The notes under the pieces: model-generated
Seen by the model: the letters and a program-made list of their open reading frames with translations, nothing else
Told to the model about the DNA's origin: nothing
Databases searched by the model: none
In this document: piece after piece, positions 13,710 to 22,276 of the stretch
How positions within the stretch are numbered: the stretch's first letter is position 1
Layout of the letters: the number at the start of each line of letters is the position of its first letter
Translations under genes and position numbers: made by a program
IMG/VR virus record: IMGVR_UViG_3300009506_000110
Location: 1 to 40,168 of that record
DNA length: 40,168 nucleotides
Source: a virus
Direction: 5' to 3' (one strand)

Positions 13710-14476
13710 TGAGCTTTCCTCTAATCGCAGGTGCGGGTCAGAACTGGCTTGGGAATATCGAAGATTTCCACGATCCGACCGGGGGTCTACCAGTTCCCAG
13801 CGTGGTAGGAGAGCAGTACATTGCTACGGCGACGGCGAATGGATGGACCGAGAACTATCTCTATTCGTGGAACGGCGCTACATGGGACGAAACGGTTCCG
13901 GCCAGTGGAGATCGAGTCTATGATAAGGCTACGGGGACAGTCTGGATTTTCGACTCTACGGCTTGGGACGAGCTCTCAGCTCTCTCATTTCCCGTCGTCT
14001 TTACGAAAGGAGCCATATTTCCGTTGGGTCCGAGTGATGGGGATGTCCATTACTATACTACGGAAAGCGAATACTACGTCTATGATGGTGGACGCTCCAA
14101 ATGGCTTTCCATGAATGTGGATGAGTTTCTCTATGGCCGGGACGGGAACGCTGTTTCCGGAGCTCTCCTAAATACGGCTGGAGCCGTGGCAGGGCACTAT
14201 TCGAGAATCTCTGTGGTATCCGTAATCACTGAGATTCGCGTGGCTCAAACCATTTCCAATAATGCTCAGTTTCCAATAGAGATTTATGATAACGAGGTGT
14301 TGATTGGGACGGTCAATGTTCCTGCCGATACCTTATCGTTCTCAGCAAGTTTGAACATCGATGTTCCGGCTCTAGCAGCAGATGAGTATGGTTTGGAAGT
14401 TCGATACGGGACGATTCCGAATCCGCGTCCATCCGATTGCAACGTGATTCTCCAGATTCAGAAGAGAGGTTCATAA
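13709..14476 (+). CDS. Appendage-locus beta protein, 255 aa
   Basis: I chose the ATG at 13709, which overlaps the previous stop (TAATG) and has GGGGGAA upstream. An in-frame ATG at 13697 is possible. The N-terminal part contains repeats typical of fibre-connected domains (YSWNGATWDETVPASGDRV, TGTVWIFDSTAWDEL). The last 110 residues form a beta-sandwich of the same general build as the C-terminal part of the next protein, suggesting a shared attachment or receptor domain. Confidence 0.6.
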   Translation: MSFPLIAGAGQNWLGNIEDFHDPTGGLPVPSVVGEQYIATATANGWTENYLYSWNGATWDETVPASGDRVYDKATGTVWIFDSTAWDELSALSFPVVFTKGAIFPLGPSDGDVHYYTTESEYYVYDGGRSKWLSMNVDEFLYGRDGNAVSGALLNTAGAVAGHYSRISVVSVITEIRVAQTISNNAQFPIEIYDNEVLIGTVNVPADTLSFSASLNIDVPALAADEYGLEVRYGTIPNPRPSDCNVILQIQKRGS

Positions 14477-15225
14477 TGCCGATTACGATTACAAACATTT
14501 CTTTAGGGCCGGTAGTGCTTAAAGATTTAGGGTTAGAGCCTTTAGCTCCTACACAATCCGTTGATTTTCCAATTGATGAATCGAATCTTCATCGATTAAA
14601 TCTATCAGCTAATTTACGAGTAGCTCTTGGAAACCAGACTGTTACAGTCATTGTTGATAATACGGAAGGCTACTCGTTCAAGCGTATCGCTTTTCCTACG
14701 GCTGGCTCCGCTTACCTAGCGAGTCGGGAGATTGCTCCAGTCGTCGCAGAACTGGATGGGATGACAGTCAAGACTCCTCCGAATCCGGATGACGGGGATA
14801 TGATTTTCTCTCCGCTGCATCGATTAGATTTTTACTGGGATGCTACTCGAAACAAATGGTTGTCGAAATCTATCTTCTTAATGAACTGGTCCAAGATCGG
14901 ACAGATCAGTGTCGGAGATTATTTCGATTTGTATGGAGTTCCTAGTGTCGGATTCCAGGCTCCATTTTCCGCGACACTTGTCCATATGGTAATGGTGTCT
15001 GATATTCTTAGTACGGGAGACGCATTCGATTTGAGCCTGGAACGTAACGGATTGGAAATGTATTCAGAAACTCTTTCTGGAACTCACTTCTTCAAAATCG
15101 ATTTGGACTGGGACACGCTCCCCTGCTTGCCAGGAGAGATCGGATACCAGATGAAATTGAAGAGTTGTGTCGGCACGACTCCGCAAAATATTATCGTCAA
15201 TGTAGGATACCGGGTGAAACTATGA
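14476..15225 (+). CDS. Appendage-locus beta protein, 249 aa
   Basis: The ATG at 14476 overlaps the previous TAA, with AGAGAGGTTC upstream. The N-terminal 75 residues (ITITNISLGPVVLKDLGLEP) form a small beta module. A middle stretch includes DGDMIFSPLHRLDFYWD, and the C-terminal 110 residues form a beta-sandwich like that of the preceding protein. The two are likely partners or diverged copies in the same appendage. Confidence 0.6.
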   Translation: MPITITNISLGPVVLKDLGLEPLAPTQSVDFPIDESNLHRLNLSANLRVALGNQTVTVIVDNTEGYSFKRIAFPTAGSAYLASREIAPVVAELDGMTVKTPPNPDDGDMIFSPLHRLDFYWDATRNKWLSKSIFLMNWSKIGQISVGDYFDLYGVPSVGFQAPFSATLVHMVMVSDILSTGDAFDLSLERNGLEMYSETLSGTHFFKIDLDWDTLPCLPGEIGYQMKLKSCVGTTPQNIIVNVGYRVKL

Positions 15226-15362
15226 GCGATGAGGTAACAGGCAAAGAATTGATTGTTGATCTGGGAAGCATCCTGCTCAACATCGTCAAGTTGGTCGGTA
15301 GCATCCTTGGAGGGCTGCTGATCGTCATCCTGGGCGCAGTGCTCGGGGCTCAACGGGACTAG
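15222..15362 (+). CDS. Small membrane protein, 46 aa
   Basis: The ATG overlaps the previous stop as ATGA. After a short acidic N-terminus there is a continuous hydrophobic region with Gly spacing (LGSILLNIVKLVGSILGGLL and a further ten hydrophobic residues). It probably spans the membrane once, or forms a membrane-bound amphipathic helix plus one span. Holin-like activity is conceivable by size and position, but no lysis gene is adjacent. Confidence 0.5.
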   Translation: MSDEVTGKELIVDLGSILLNIVKLVGSILGGLLIVILGAVLGAQRD

Positions 15363-15377
15363 CAGAAGGAGTTAGTT

Positions 15378-15959
15378 ATGAACATGAAGATCATTGATCA
15401 CGATCCTGCCGTTCAGATCATTGGCTTGGAAGTGAGTTTTGCTCCCGCCATGATCCAGGTGAAGCACGGACAAGTTCTGAGAGGTCGTACCGTGGCTCGT
15501 TGTCTGACTCAGCATATGAGGTTGGACGTTGCCAATACGGATCGTTCCTTGGCTTGTTACGTGTTGGATACAGGACAGATTCAGTTGTCGATCGGTACGA
15601 ACGGAAATCCTCCGAAGCCACCGCCCAATCTGATTTACAAGCTGTTCTACGGAACGATTCCGTCCGGTGGCTCGATTACGCAGGGCGACTTCACGGTGAA
15701 GGGTAAGGCGAAGAGAACGAAGGTTGAGGAACCGAAAGAGACGGAGTCGAATACCGATCCGAATCCTTCTGCTTTGACAAAGCAGGACAAAATCTTTGCA
15801 GCGATCAAGCAGTGCGAATCGGATGGGGACATGACGGCTGCCGGTATTCCCTCGGTTAGCGCATTGACCGAATTGCTGCACGAGCAGATCAAGGATGAGG
15901 TCAACAGTACGTTTCGTGACGAGTGGTGGTCCAAGTATCAGGCAGCGAAACTGAAATAG
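15378..15959 (+). CDS. Putative virion protein, 193 aa
   Basis: An AGAAGGAG site precedes the ATG. The first 100 residues form a beta domain, followed by a charged linker rich in Glu, Lys and Thr (EEPKETESNTDPNPS), and then a C-terminal helical domain (LTELLHEQIKDEVNSTFRDE). A strong hairpin follows the gene, suggesting it ends a highly expressed transcript. The function is not recognised. A decoration or tail-associated role is an inference from layout. Confidence 0.6.
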   Translation: MNMKIIDHDPAVQIIGLEVSFAPAMIQVKHGQVLRGRTVARCLTQHMRLDVANTDRSLACYVLDTGQIQLSIGTNGNPPKPPPNLIYKLFYGTIPSGGSITQGDFTVKGKAKRTKVEEPKETESNTDPNPSALTKQDKIFAAIKQCESDGDMTAAGIPSVSALTELLHEQIKDEVNSTFRDEWWSKYQAAKLK

Positions 15960-15969
15960 ATGCTCCACT

Positions 15970-16008
15970 GGGAGAGCTGGCGTGGTCCCGAACATTGCCA
16001 GCTCTCCC
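15970..16008 (+). terminator. Strong hairpin, terminator-like
   Basis: GGGAGAGCTGGC at 15970-15981 pairs perfectly with GCCAGCTCTCCC at 15997-16008, giving a 12-bp stem with a 15-base loop. No T-run follows. It may act as a terminator, a 3' end stabiliser or an mRNA processing barrier between 15378-15959 and the gene at 16028. Confidence 0.6.
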
Positions 16009-16027
16009 GCCCTCCACGGAGAGATAG

Positions 16028-16915
16028 ATGAACGACCAGTTTCTGAACTTGATGAATCGATTCGCAGAGATGCTTCCTGCCGAATCCCGCTACGATCTGG
16101 GAACTATCGATTCTGTGGAAGTCGAATCGGACAGTGACATGACCCGTTACATCGTATCGGCGGAGGTAGAGTATCCGGAGAAGTATTCGAATCGTGCCAA
16201 GCTCGGCTATATCAAGGTGTATCTGGACGAGGTGAGTGGCGACGAGGAATTTGTAACGGTGGAGGGGAGCCCGTTTAGCTTCGATACGGAGCAGACCTTC
16301 GAACCTCCCTACGATGAGGACGAGATTATGAGAGCACTAATCCGTGCGGCGGACAAAGCAATCGAATTGGGAGGAAATGATAGTCCGATGGACGAATGTG
16401 AAACGATTGCGGATCGGCTGATTCAGGAAGTGCTCAAGGGAAAAACGGTCGAATCGGTAACGACTAATTATTTCTACTATCCTCCGGTCACACAAGCGAA
16501 GCGTCGTCGGAAGAAGACGAAGGTTTCTTCCCTGGTTGGCAGAGGCACACAGGAGTCAAAGACCATGAAACGAATCAGTCTGGTGGAAGTGGTGAAACAG
16601 CGTGGTCCGGTGCGGGAGCAGGAAAATCCTGAAGACTATAGTAAGTATCTGATTGATGGCTCTTATGGGATATACATCGCTCAGGAATTTGCTCGTCGAT
16701 ACGATCCGGAACAGTGGGGCATGGATCAGGAAACGTGGGATATTCTGCTCGATGGCCCTGACAACGAATTGTATGACGATGCGTGGCTCGATCTTTTGCA
16801 AGATGCTGAATTTACGGAACCTCAAACGGGATTGACTTGGTATTTGGTTGGCGGAGACGGGTTGTGGGCTGTCCGAACCGATACCCCCGAGGAACTGATT
16901 CCGGATCAATTTTGA
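16028..16915 (+). CDS. Multi-domain protein with IADRLI and processing motifs, 295 aa
   Basis: A CGGAGAGATAG site precedes the ATG. Residues 1-120 form an acidic alpha/beta domain. TIADRLIQEVLKGKTVES (residues 126-143) is a copy of the recurring head-signal motif. A very basic linker (AKRRRKKTKV) follows. At residue 180 an internal Met lies in MKRISLVEVVKQRG, followed by P194-V-R-E197 then Q198, a match to the (I/V)xE-Q site. AGGAG at 16551-16555 precedes this internal ATG (16565). The C-terminal 98 residues form an acidic domain (YGIYIAQEFARRYDPEQWG). I infer a polyprotein cut into at least two parts in the prohead. Confidence 0.65.
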   Translation: MNDQFLNLMNRFAEMLPAESRYDLGTIDSVEVESDSDMTRYIVSAEVEYPEKYSNRAKLGYIKVYLDEVSGDEEFVTVEGSPFSFDTEQTFEPPYDEDEIMRALIRAADKAIELGGNDSPMDECETIADRLIQEVLKGKTVESVTTNYFYYPPVTQAKRRRKKTKVSSLVGRGTQESKTMKRISLVEVVKQRGPVREQENPEDYSKYLIDGSYGIYIAQEFARRYDPEQWGMDQETWDILLDGPDNELYDDAWLDLLQDAEFTEPQTGLTWYLVGGDGLWAVRTDTPEELIPDQF

Positions 16916-17319
16916 TGCTCGAAAAAGGACACTACCCCACAGCGGATGCTCTTATCAAGAGATTGATGGAGAGCGGTGAATCCAACATTGATCCCCTGGT
17001 AGGCGACTACGAAGACGGGGGTTTCTCAAATATCCTGGTAGGCTTTCTCCAGAGCCACGGAGTCCGAGTCTACCGCAACGAACGGTTTATGCCAGCAACA
17101 GGTGTCTCCACGTTCATCCTGGAGTTCCTAGCTCGCAATCAGAGGCAATATAAGCTGCGGGTAGAAAGTGTGGACGGGATTCCATCTCGTACCCGGATTC
17201 AATGTACGACCACGAAGTATCGTAAGGTTTGTGAAGCAGCTGAATCGGAGATGTTCGAAATGATTCGGGACACAGTGCTCCAGGGTAACGAAACGATCTA
17301 CGAAGACCTGATCCGATAA
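16915..17319 (+). CDS. Hypothetical protein with TADALIKRLM N-terminus, 134 aa
   Basis: The ATG at 16915 overlaps the previous stop (TGATG). Residues 9-18 (TADALIKRLM) look like a divergent version of the ADxLI motif, placed near the N-terminus as in the genes at 7045-7889. No E follows LI, so cleavage there is doubtful. The body is alpha/beta (GVSTFILEFLARNQRQYKLR). The function is not recognised. Confidence 0.6.
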   Translation: MLEKGHYPTADALIKRLMESGESNIDPLVGDYEDGGFSNILVGFLQSHGVRVYRNERFMPATGVSTFILEFLARNQRQYKLRVESVDGIPSRTRIQCTTTKYRKVCEAAESEMFEMIRDTVLQGNETIYEDLIR

Positions 17320-17331
17320 CAGGAGATTCTT

Positions 17332-18024
17332 ATGGGTAATGCGAAACTTGCGGGACGGATGACGAAGGGGCTGGGGCCGGATACGACCCGTGTGCTCTGG
17401 CAACTGAATCGGGACGTGTCTCCCAGTGCCATCTCCTTTTCAGAAGTTCCTGGATTCCAGGACGATGTGGATGGACAGCTCTTGCTTACGGTTAAAGGCT
17501 TCGATCCGGTGACGCAGACCTCCGTTGTGTTGAACGGAAATGCGATTACGGATGAGGATACGGGTGAGGCAGGAGATGATGTGGAGACCTCATTTTCCTT
17601 TACTCTAGCAAATCCTCCTGCCGTGCCCTACACGGTCCGGGTCAGAGCGACTATCGCGGGAGTCGAGTATATCGCTGATGATCGTGGAAACGGGAAGCTC
17701 TATCCGTACCACACTGATCCGGTGGCTCTAGATTTCCCTATCATGGAAGACGCGCCGATCGGTACGGTGGATTACTATACGGGAGACGTAACAATTACCT
17801 TCCCTGATCCGCCGGATAATATGACGGCAATCCTGGTGGACTATCATGAGACGGAAGTCGTCTTGGTTCGCGGCGGTACGATCGTGGTTCCGAAGACCGG
17901 ATCGCTGGTTATTCCTCCGTTGCCATTCTGGGATGCGATCAGTATTTATGCGATCAGCGATGTGCAGAAGCTGATTCGTTCCGACATCGAGTTCAATGCT
18001 CAGGCTCAGGCAGCGACTCTTTAA
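17332..18024 (+). CDS. Putative virion decoration-type beta protein, 230 aa
   Basis: An AGGAGATTCTT site precedes the ATG. The protein is entirely beta-rich. Its core (NGNAITDEDTGEAGDDVET, then GNGKLYPY, then GTVDYYTGDVTITFPDPP) is shared with the next gene at 18114 and, in shorter form, with an insertion in the major capsid protein at 30372. The copies share the GTxDYxTGxxxxxF signature. The protein may decorate the capsid surface or form a tail component. The clear paralogy with 18114 suggests hetero-assembly or duplication. Confidence 0.65.
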   Translation: MGNAKLAGRMTKGLGPDTTRVLWQLNRDVSPSAISFSEVPGFQDDVDGQLLLTVKGFDPVTQTSVVLNGNAITDEDTGEAGDDVETSFSFTLANPPAVPYTVRVRATIAGVEYIADDRGNGKLYPYHTDPVALDFPIMEDAPIGTVDYYTGDVTITFPDPPDNMTAILVDYHETEVVLVRGGTIVVPKTGSLVIPPLPFWDAISIYAISDVQKLIRSDIEFNAQAQAATL

Positions 18025-18031
18025 CTGGCAG

Positions 18032-18090
18032 CTCCGGGATTGCCCCGGAGATAATAGCCTCTAGGTAGGTTCGGTGCAACAACCAGAGGC
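18032..18090 (+). terminator. Two hairpins between paralogous beta-protein genes
   Basis: CTCCGGG at 18032-18038 pairs with CCCGGAG at 18044-18050 (loop of 5). A second stem pairs GCCTCT at 18057-18062 with AGAGGC at 18085-18090 and may be extended inward by GGTT/AACC. No T-run follows either. They may attenuate or stabilise the transcript before the strongly initiated gene at 18114 (GAAAGGAG site). Confidence 0.5.
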
Positions 18091-18113
18091 ATACTCGAAG
18101 AAAGGAGTACAAA

Positions 18114-18749
18114 ATGGCGTTTGTCTTGATTGGTGTGAAACCGAACGAAGGTCAGCCGATCGTTCCCTTCGGTACGATCGAGCCGGAACAGTCTGTGAAG
18201 TCGATTACGATTTCGCAGGTCATCAAAAAGGATGACGATGCGACGATTCCACAGCTGGTTTTGGCAGTGCTGAACGACGGGGCGGTCGTCAATGGGACGG
18301 TCGTGGCCGACGAAGATACGGGCGATGCGGGTGATGGGACAGAAACCCATTTCGATTTCTCGCTCGTCAGCGAATCGGTTCCGGGTAGCGTGGTCATTAG
18401 CTCGCTGGCCGAATCCGATGATCACGAGATGTTGCTGACCGATGGTGGTGATGGCTACATCTACGACGAAGATGGAAACAACGTGGGAACCGTGGACTAC
18501 TTTACGAAAGCGGTCGATGTCACGTTCCCCGAGGCGGTCAAGAATCTTCAGGCAGTTCTGGCCGATTATCGTTCCACGACTCCTTTCACGGTCAACGGAT
18601 CGTTGGTGCTCGTCCCGAATTCCAGTTCGGACGTTTTGTCAATCCTTCCGTACTGGGGCGATCTGGAAATCCTGGTCTATGCCGATGGCGTTACCGAGTT
18701 GACGGTGACGACCGAGCTGATCTCCCTCGGGACAATGAGTTCTGGCTAA
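18114..18749 (+). CDS. Putative virion decoration-type beta protein, paralogue of 17332, 211 aa
   Basis: The ATG has a GAAAGGAGTAC site. The protein shares with its upstream neighbour the segments VVADEDTGDAGDGTET, GDGYIYDEDGNNVGTVDYFT and a C-terminal strand-rich half, so the two are duplicates. Gly, Asp, Thr and Val dominate, typical of exposed beta domains on virions. It is flanked on both sides by hairpins, which suggests separate control of dosage. Whether it sits on head or tail is unknown. Confidence 0.65.
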   Translation: MAFVLIGVKPNEGQPIVPFGTIEPEQSVKSITISQVIKKDDDATIPQLVLAVLNDGAVVNGTVVADEDTGDAGDGTETHFDFSLVSESVPGSVVISSLAESDDHEMLLTDGGDGYIYDEDGNNVGTVDYFTKAVDVTFPEAVKNLQAVLADYRSTTPFTVNGSLVLVPNSSSDVLSILPYWGDLEILVYADGVTELTVTTELISLGTMSSG

Positions 18750-18760
18750 TCATAGAGGAC

Positions 18761-18786
18761 TGGGAGTCCCACGGATGGGGCTCCCA
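18761..18786 (+). terminator. Hairpin, terminator-like
   Basis: TGGGAGTCCC at 18761-18770 pairs with GGGGCTCCCA at 18777-18786 with one T-G wobble and a 6-base loop. The following TCTT is too short for a classical intrinsic terminator. It closes the beta-protein gene pair. Confidence 0.55.
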
Positions 18787-18804
18787 TCTTAAAGGATGCT
18801 TGGC

Positions 18805-19155
18805 ATGAAAACGAAATATGTTCCGGTCACAGCTCTTTCCATTGCGGATACGATTCGTTCCATGATTCGGAAAGAGGAGGACAGTATTCAGACCTTACAG
18901 GAGCAGGGAACAACGACTTCGGATTATGCTCAGGCCACTTCTGACTATATCCAGGGGAAGGAGGACGAGGTTAAAGAGATTGACGATCAGCTGCGGGATC
19001 AGGATGTGACCCCGGATCAGAAGCGTGAATTGCGGAAGAAGAAAACTGATATTCAGAAAGATATTAGGGATCGTAAGGCTCAGCAGCGCGAGCTCCAAAA
19101 CGATCTGAAGCGACAAGCGAGAGATGCGGATATGCGAGCGTCCAAAGCGGAATAA
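18805..19155 (+). CDS. Coiled-coil protein with N-terminal SIADTI, 116 aa
   Basis: I chose the ATG at 18805 because AAAGG lies 9 bases upstream. The ATG at 18796 is too close to that site. Near the N-terminus SIADTIRSMIRKEED resembles the recurring IADxLI motif. The remainder is a long charged coiled coil (DQKRELRKKKTDIQKDIRDR), rich in Gln, Glu, Lys and Arg. A scaffold-associated or packaged internal protein is possible. No enzyme motif is present. Confidence 0.6.
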   Translation: MKTKYVPVTALSIADTIRSMIRKEEDSIQTLQEQGTTTSDYAQATSDYIQGKEDEVKEIDDQLRDQDVTPDQKRELRKKKTDIQKDIRDRKAQQRELQNDLKRQARDADMRASKAE

Positions 19156-19227
19156 CGAGGAATTTGACGTTAAGGATGCGATGTCATGAGACAGCTGCCG
19201 ATTGCTCATGGTAAACAGGAGATCGTA

Positions 19228-19557
19228 ATGGAGCTGGGAACAGCCGCACAGATATTGTCAGCACTGATCGGAGCACTGGCAATTTTTTACGCATGGCTGA
19301 AAACTAAGAATCTCAGCTCGCGCATGGAAGGTGTTGTTGCAACAAAGCTGGATGCTGTCGAGAAAACTTTGGGAGAGCTAAAGCATTCGGACAAAGACCT
19401 GGCGGAAATGAGAATCCGCGTGGAGCACTTAGAAGAATTCAGTAGGGATCAGAAAGAAATCAATAAACAGATTTTCGAACAGCTCCGTGATATGAATAGG
19501 ACAATTGATTCCAAGTTGACTGAGATGATTAACGTGGTGCGTCTGCACAAAGGATAG
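19228..19557 (+). CDS. Membrane-anchored coiled-coil protein, 109 aa
   Basis: The ATG at 19228 has ACAGGAGATCG upstream. An in-frame ATG at 19186 is weaker. The first 22 residues include a hydrophobic span (ILSALIGALAIFYAWL), then about 80 residues of charged coiled coil (KTLGELKHSDKDLAEMRIRV). This layout is shared with the next gene. It resembles inner-membrane spanin subunits in topology, but no lipoprotein outer-membrane partner overlaps it, so that remains only one option. Confidence 0.6.
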   Translation: MELGTAAQILSALIGALAIFYAWLKTKNLSSRMEGVVATKLDAVEKTLGELKHSDKDLAEMRIRVEHLEEFSRDQKEINKQIFEQLRDMNRTIDSKLTEMINVVRLHKG

Positions 19558-19561
19558 GTCA

Positions 19562-20026
19562 ATGGCAAACGGCGATAAGAAATTTGGAAACCGCGATTTC
19601 GTTATTACGTTGGTCAGCGTGATCTTTCCGATTACCGTGGTCATCATCGGATCGATTTGGAATTATTCCCGATCCGATGCAGCGGTAACGTCTAAAGTTG
19701 AGCAGCATACCGAGCAGATCACGGGGCAAAAAGAGACGCATGAAAATGATATGCAAACAATTAGAGAGTCGGTAAAAGATATTGATCATGATCAACGAGT
19801 CACGGATCAGAGACAGGCCGTGGTCGAGACAGAAGTAGGGAATCTGAAAGGTGATGTTCGTTCCGTTAGTGAAAAGGTTGATGAGGTGCGGATGCGCCAA
19901 ACATCGACGGAAACAAAGTTGGATCGAGTAGAGGGGGATATCGAAGAAATCAAAGTTGATCAGAAAGAAACGAAGAAGATACTGCTTCGTATGGAACGCA
20001 GGATGATGGAGGAGAAACCTCAATGA
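19562..20026 (+). CDS. Membrane-anchored coiled-coil protein, 154 aa
   Basis: After a short charged N-terminus comes a hydrophobic span (VITLVSVIFPITVVIIGSIW, residues 14-33), then about 115 residues of coiled coil (DRVEGDIEEIKVDQKETKK near the end). It follows a similar protein and overlaps the next ATG as ATGA. Tandem genes of this type could form a membrane-bound rod. No function is recognised. The location among virion genes argues for either lysis or infection-stage membrane contact. Confidence 0.6.
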   Translation: MANGDKKFGNRDFVITLVSVIFPITVVIIGSIWNYSRSDAAVTSKVEQHTEQITGQKETHENDMQTIRESVKDIDHDQRVTDQRQAVVETEVGNLKGDVRSVSEKVDEVRMRQTSTETKLDRVEGDIEEIKVDQKETKKILLRMERRMMEEKPQ

Positions 20027-20355
20027 GTGAGTCGATTCTAACTTTAACAGCAGCAGAGGATCGTGATGCTACACAGGTTATCACCGATGTCGATAAGGTG
20101 CAGATCGCTGATCCGATCACGATTGACTTCTCGCAGAGGACAATTTCCTTCCAATACACGAAGGGCTATCAATCGGGAGCCGTGATCCAGATTACGGAAA
20201 CGAGTGCGGTCATCATTGCTCAGACCGATGACTTCGATACGATCATGGGTGCGGCAGTGATCGATACGGACAACTTGGGTGAGAACCTGACTCGGGTCTT
20301 GCTCCAGTATCTGATCGACAAAGGCATTGTCACGGGCGGCACGATCACCCCATAA
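20023..20355 (+). CDS. Putative virion beta protein, 110 aa
   Basis: The ATG overlaps the previous stop by four bases. The protein is Thr-, Ile- and Asp-rich and mostly beta (DPITIDFSQRTISFQYTKG), with a short C-terminal helix (NLTRVLLQYLIDKGIV). It has the look of small structural proteins of large phages, but no family is recognised. Confidence 0.55.
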   Translation: MSESILTLTAAEDRDATQVITDVDKVQIADPITIDFSQRTISFQYTKGYQSGAVIQITETSAVIIAQTDDFDTIMGAAVIDTDNLGENLTRVLLQYLIDKGIVTGGTITP

Positions 20356-20369
20356 GCGGAGAACGAAGT

Positions 20370-21311
20370 ATGAAACGACGCATCCACGAGTATGAAAAGA
20401 CCGGATTGACAGCTCTCGGAAAATTAGCTGACACGGTTTGGAAAGAGCTACATGATCTGTCGGAAACAGGAATGAACTACGGTGACTCTTCCTATGGTTT
20501 GATCACCCATTTGTTTTCGTCTGATTCTCCCACAGATCATGATGGTCCTGAATCGAGTCATTATACTATCGTCGATTTCCTTACGTTCCATCCATACTAT
20601 GAAAATCCTGAAACGGGGGAATCTGTTGAGCTGGAACCAGTGGACATGGAAGGTCCGATGGGTTTCGTGATTCATTTGTTCGATGTGGAGGGCAGCGTCG
20701 AAATTCAGATCACAGAAGATGAGAGCCGACTTCTCCGATCCTGGGATATTGAGATGAGCTCTGATCCTCGTGAAGTGGCTCAAGATATTCTCGATGAGCT
20801 AAATGTGGAGATCGCTGGATTCGATATGCGTTATCCTTGGGAACAAGCCTTGGAGGATGCGGGTATCGAGATTCCAGAAGAGGACGTGCAGGAGAGCAGT
20901 ATCGCTGACCACCTGATCGCTGAGGAGATGAAGCAGGGCCAACTGTTTGATCTCGGACCCTACACGGAGCCTGATCGTGAACCTCCCCGGATCAAGACGA
21001 GCTATGACATCGTTACCCCTGAAAGCGCGGAGGAGGGTGACGTTGCTGATTCAGGATGGCTTGATGAAGAAGGTGTCGAGATGGAATCGTGGGACGAAGA
21101 CGAGACCTACGTCGATGCGGCTGTTGAGTGGCTGGAGAATCACGGGGCGATGCAATACTCTGGTGGTGGGAGGGGCTGGTATTCTACTGAGCCGTCTCAG
21201 GATTATCATACAGGTGAATCGGAAACTCAGTATTTCCACCTGGAGGGGTTTACGCCAGAGGAAGAGAAAGAGATTTACCAGCGTCTCAAAAGCAAACGAG
21301 TTGTCTACTAA
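20370..21311 (+). CDS. Multi-domain protein with MKRRIHE start and internal IADHLIAEE, 313 aa
   Basis: A GCGGAGAACG site precedes the ATG. The N-terminus MKRRIHEYEK contains I5-H-E7, the same basic-run plus IxE signal that lies inside neighbouring proteins. Residues 10-170 are an acidic alpha/beta domain also loosely repeated in the proteins at 21320 and 23839. SIADHLIAEEMKQG (residues 177-190) is an internal head-signal motif with I-A-E, the residues at the cleavage site of T4 internal proteins. The C-terminal 125 residues are acidic with a Gly-rich loop (YSGGGRGWYS). Processing into two parts is inferred. Confidence 0.65.
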   Translation: MKRRIHEYEKTGLTALGKLADTVWKELHDLSETGMNYGDSSYGLITHLFSSDSPTDHDGPESSHYTIVDFLTFHPYYENPETGESVELEPVDMEGPMGFVIHLFDVEGSVEIQITEDESRLLRSWDIEMSSDPREVAQDILDELNVEIAGFDMRYPWEQALEDAGIEIPEEDVQESSIADHLIAEEMKQGQLFDLGPYTEPDREPPRIKTSYDIVTPESAEEGDVADSGWLDEEGVEMESWDEDETYVDAAVEWLENHGAMQYSGGGRGWYSTEPSQDYHTGESETQYFHLEGFTPEEEKEIYQRLKSKRVVY

Positions 21312-21319
21312 GGAGCTGA

Positions 21320-22273
21320 ATGATGCCTGCTAACGTCGTCAAATCGAAGAGCGATGAGAAGTATTGGAAGAAAGCCAAGGAAACCGCCAATGCTCGCGCC
21401 AAAGATGATAGCTCTTTCAAAAAGGATTCGGATGCGTACTGGGCTTTCGTAAACTCCCAGTTCCAGAAGTTTAAGAGCGGAGAGCTCAAATCGGAGAGAA
21501 CGATGAAACGTCGGAAGATTCAGGAAGGTATCCCCGATCCTTATGATTGGTTGGATGAGGTGTGGAGCGATATTCAGGACATGCTAGATGAGTATGTGGA
21601 GATGGATGACTATGCACTCCACGTTGGAACCAGTTCTGACAGTCTCGCTTTCGACGGAACGCAGATCGTAGTTATCACTCCTGTCGTTTATGAAGACGAC
21701 AACGAAAATGAATTTTCCCGCTCCAGCTTTGATGAACACTTTGCTGTTACAGGTGATGTGACCGATGACGAGATTAAGATCACTGTTCAGCTGGTGAATG
21801 CAGGAATGATGGGGCCAGATGAATATACCTATCCGGTCGATTTCAACTCTCGCCCCGATGCTTATGATGCTGCTCGTGAGATCGCGGATCAGATCAATAG
21901 CGACATCGAAGGATATTTCTCTGGTTTGGGACCAGATGATTTTGCGGAGAGCACGATGAAACGTCGGACACCTATTCACGAACAAGCGGTGACAGCCGAT
22001 GCGCTTTACAAGTGGTTCGTCAACAATGCTGGTGCTCCAGCTGAGTTGGCAAACCAGTTCAAGATTCCGTTTGATCTGGCCCGAGCCCTGCATCGAATCG
22101 GACACAGCACTCTCCCCGATGATCCCGCTAAGTTTCGCTCTCAGGCGACCGATGCGATCAACAACTATAAACGGATCGGTAGTTCCCAACAGGAGAGCAC
22201 AGCGGATCAAATGATTCAGCAAGTGCTGAAAGGCGCGAAAGTGGAACGGGTCGTGGAAGCGGCTCGTAAATAA
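21320..22273 (+). CDS. Putative polyprotein with two internal MKRR/IxE junctions, 317 aa
   Basis: An AAGGAG site precedes the ATG pair at 21320/21323. Residues 1-60 are a small basic domain (SDAYWAFVNSQFQKFKSGE). Residue 62 begins MKRRKIQEG, with I67-Q-E69 then G. Residues 70-210 are an acidic domain. Residue 213 begins MKRRTPIHEQ, with I219-H-E221 then Q. Then comes a helical domain, ending in ADQMIQQVLKGAKVERVVEA (residues 295-314), related to motifs in the proteins at 28067 and 33945. GGAGAG precedes both internal ATGs (21503 and 21956). It looks like three fused small genes with cleavage sites at each joint. Confidence 0.65.
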   Translation: MMPANVVKSKSDEKYWKKAKETANARAKDDSSFKKDSDAYWAFVNSQFQKFKSGELKSERTMKRRKIQEGIPDPYDWLDEVWSDIQDMLDEYVEMDDYALHVGTSSDSLAFDGTQIVVITPVVYEDDNENEFSRSSFDEHFAVTGDVTDDEIKITVQLVNAGMMGPDEYTYPVDFNSRPDAYDAAREIADQINSDIEGYFSGLGPDDFAESTMKRRTPIHEQAVTADALYKWFVNNAGAPAELANQFKIPFDLARALHRIGHSTLPDDPAKFRSQATDAINNYKRIGSSQQESTADQMIQQVLKGAKVERVVEAARK

Positions 22274-22276
22274 CAC

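Noticed and set aside
19228-20026. Spanin pair
   Set aside because: Both proteins have the same TM-plus-coiled-coil layout and neither has a lipobox. A spanin pair needs one lipoprotein or a unimolecular form with both ends.
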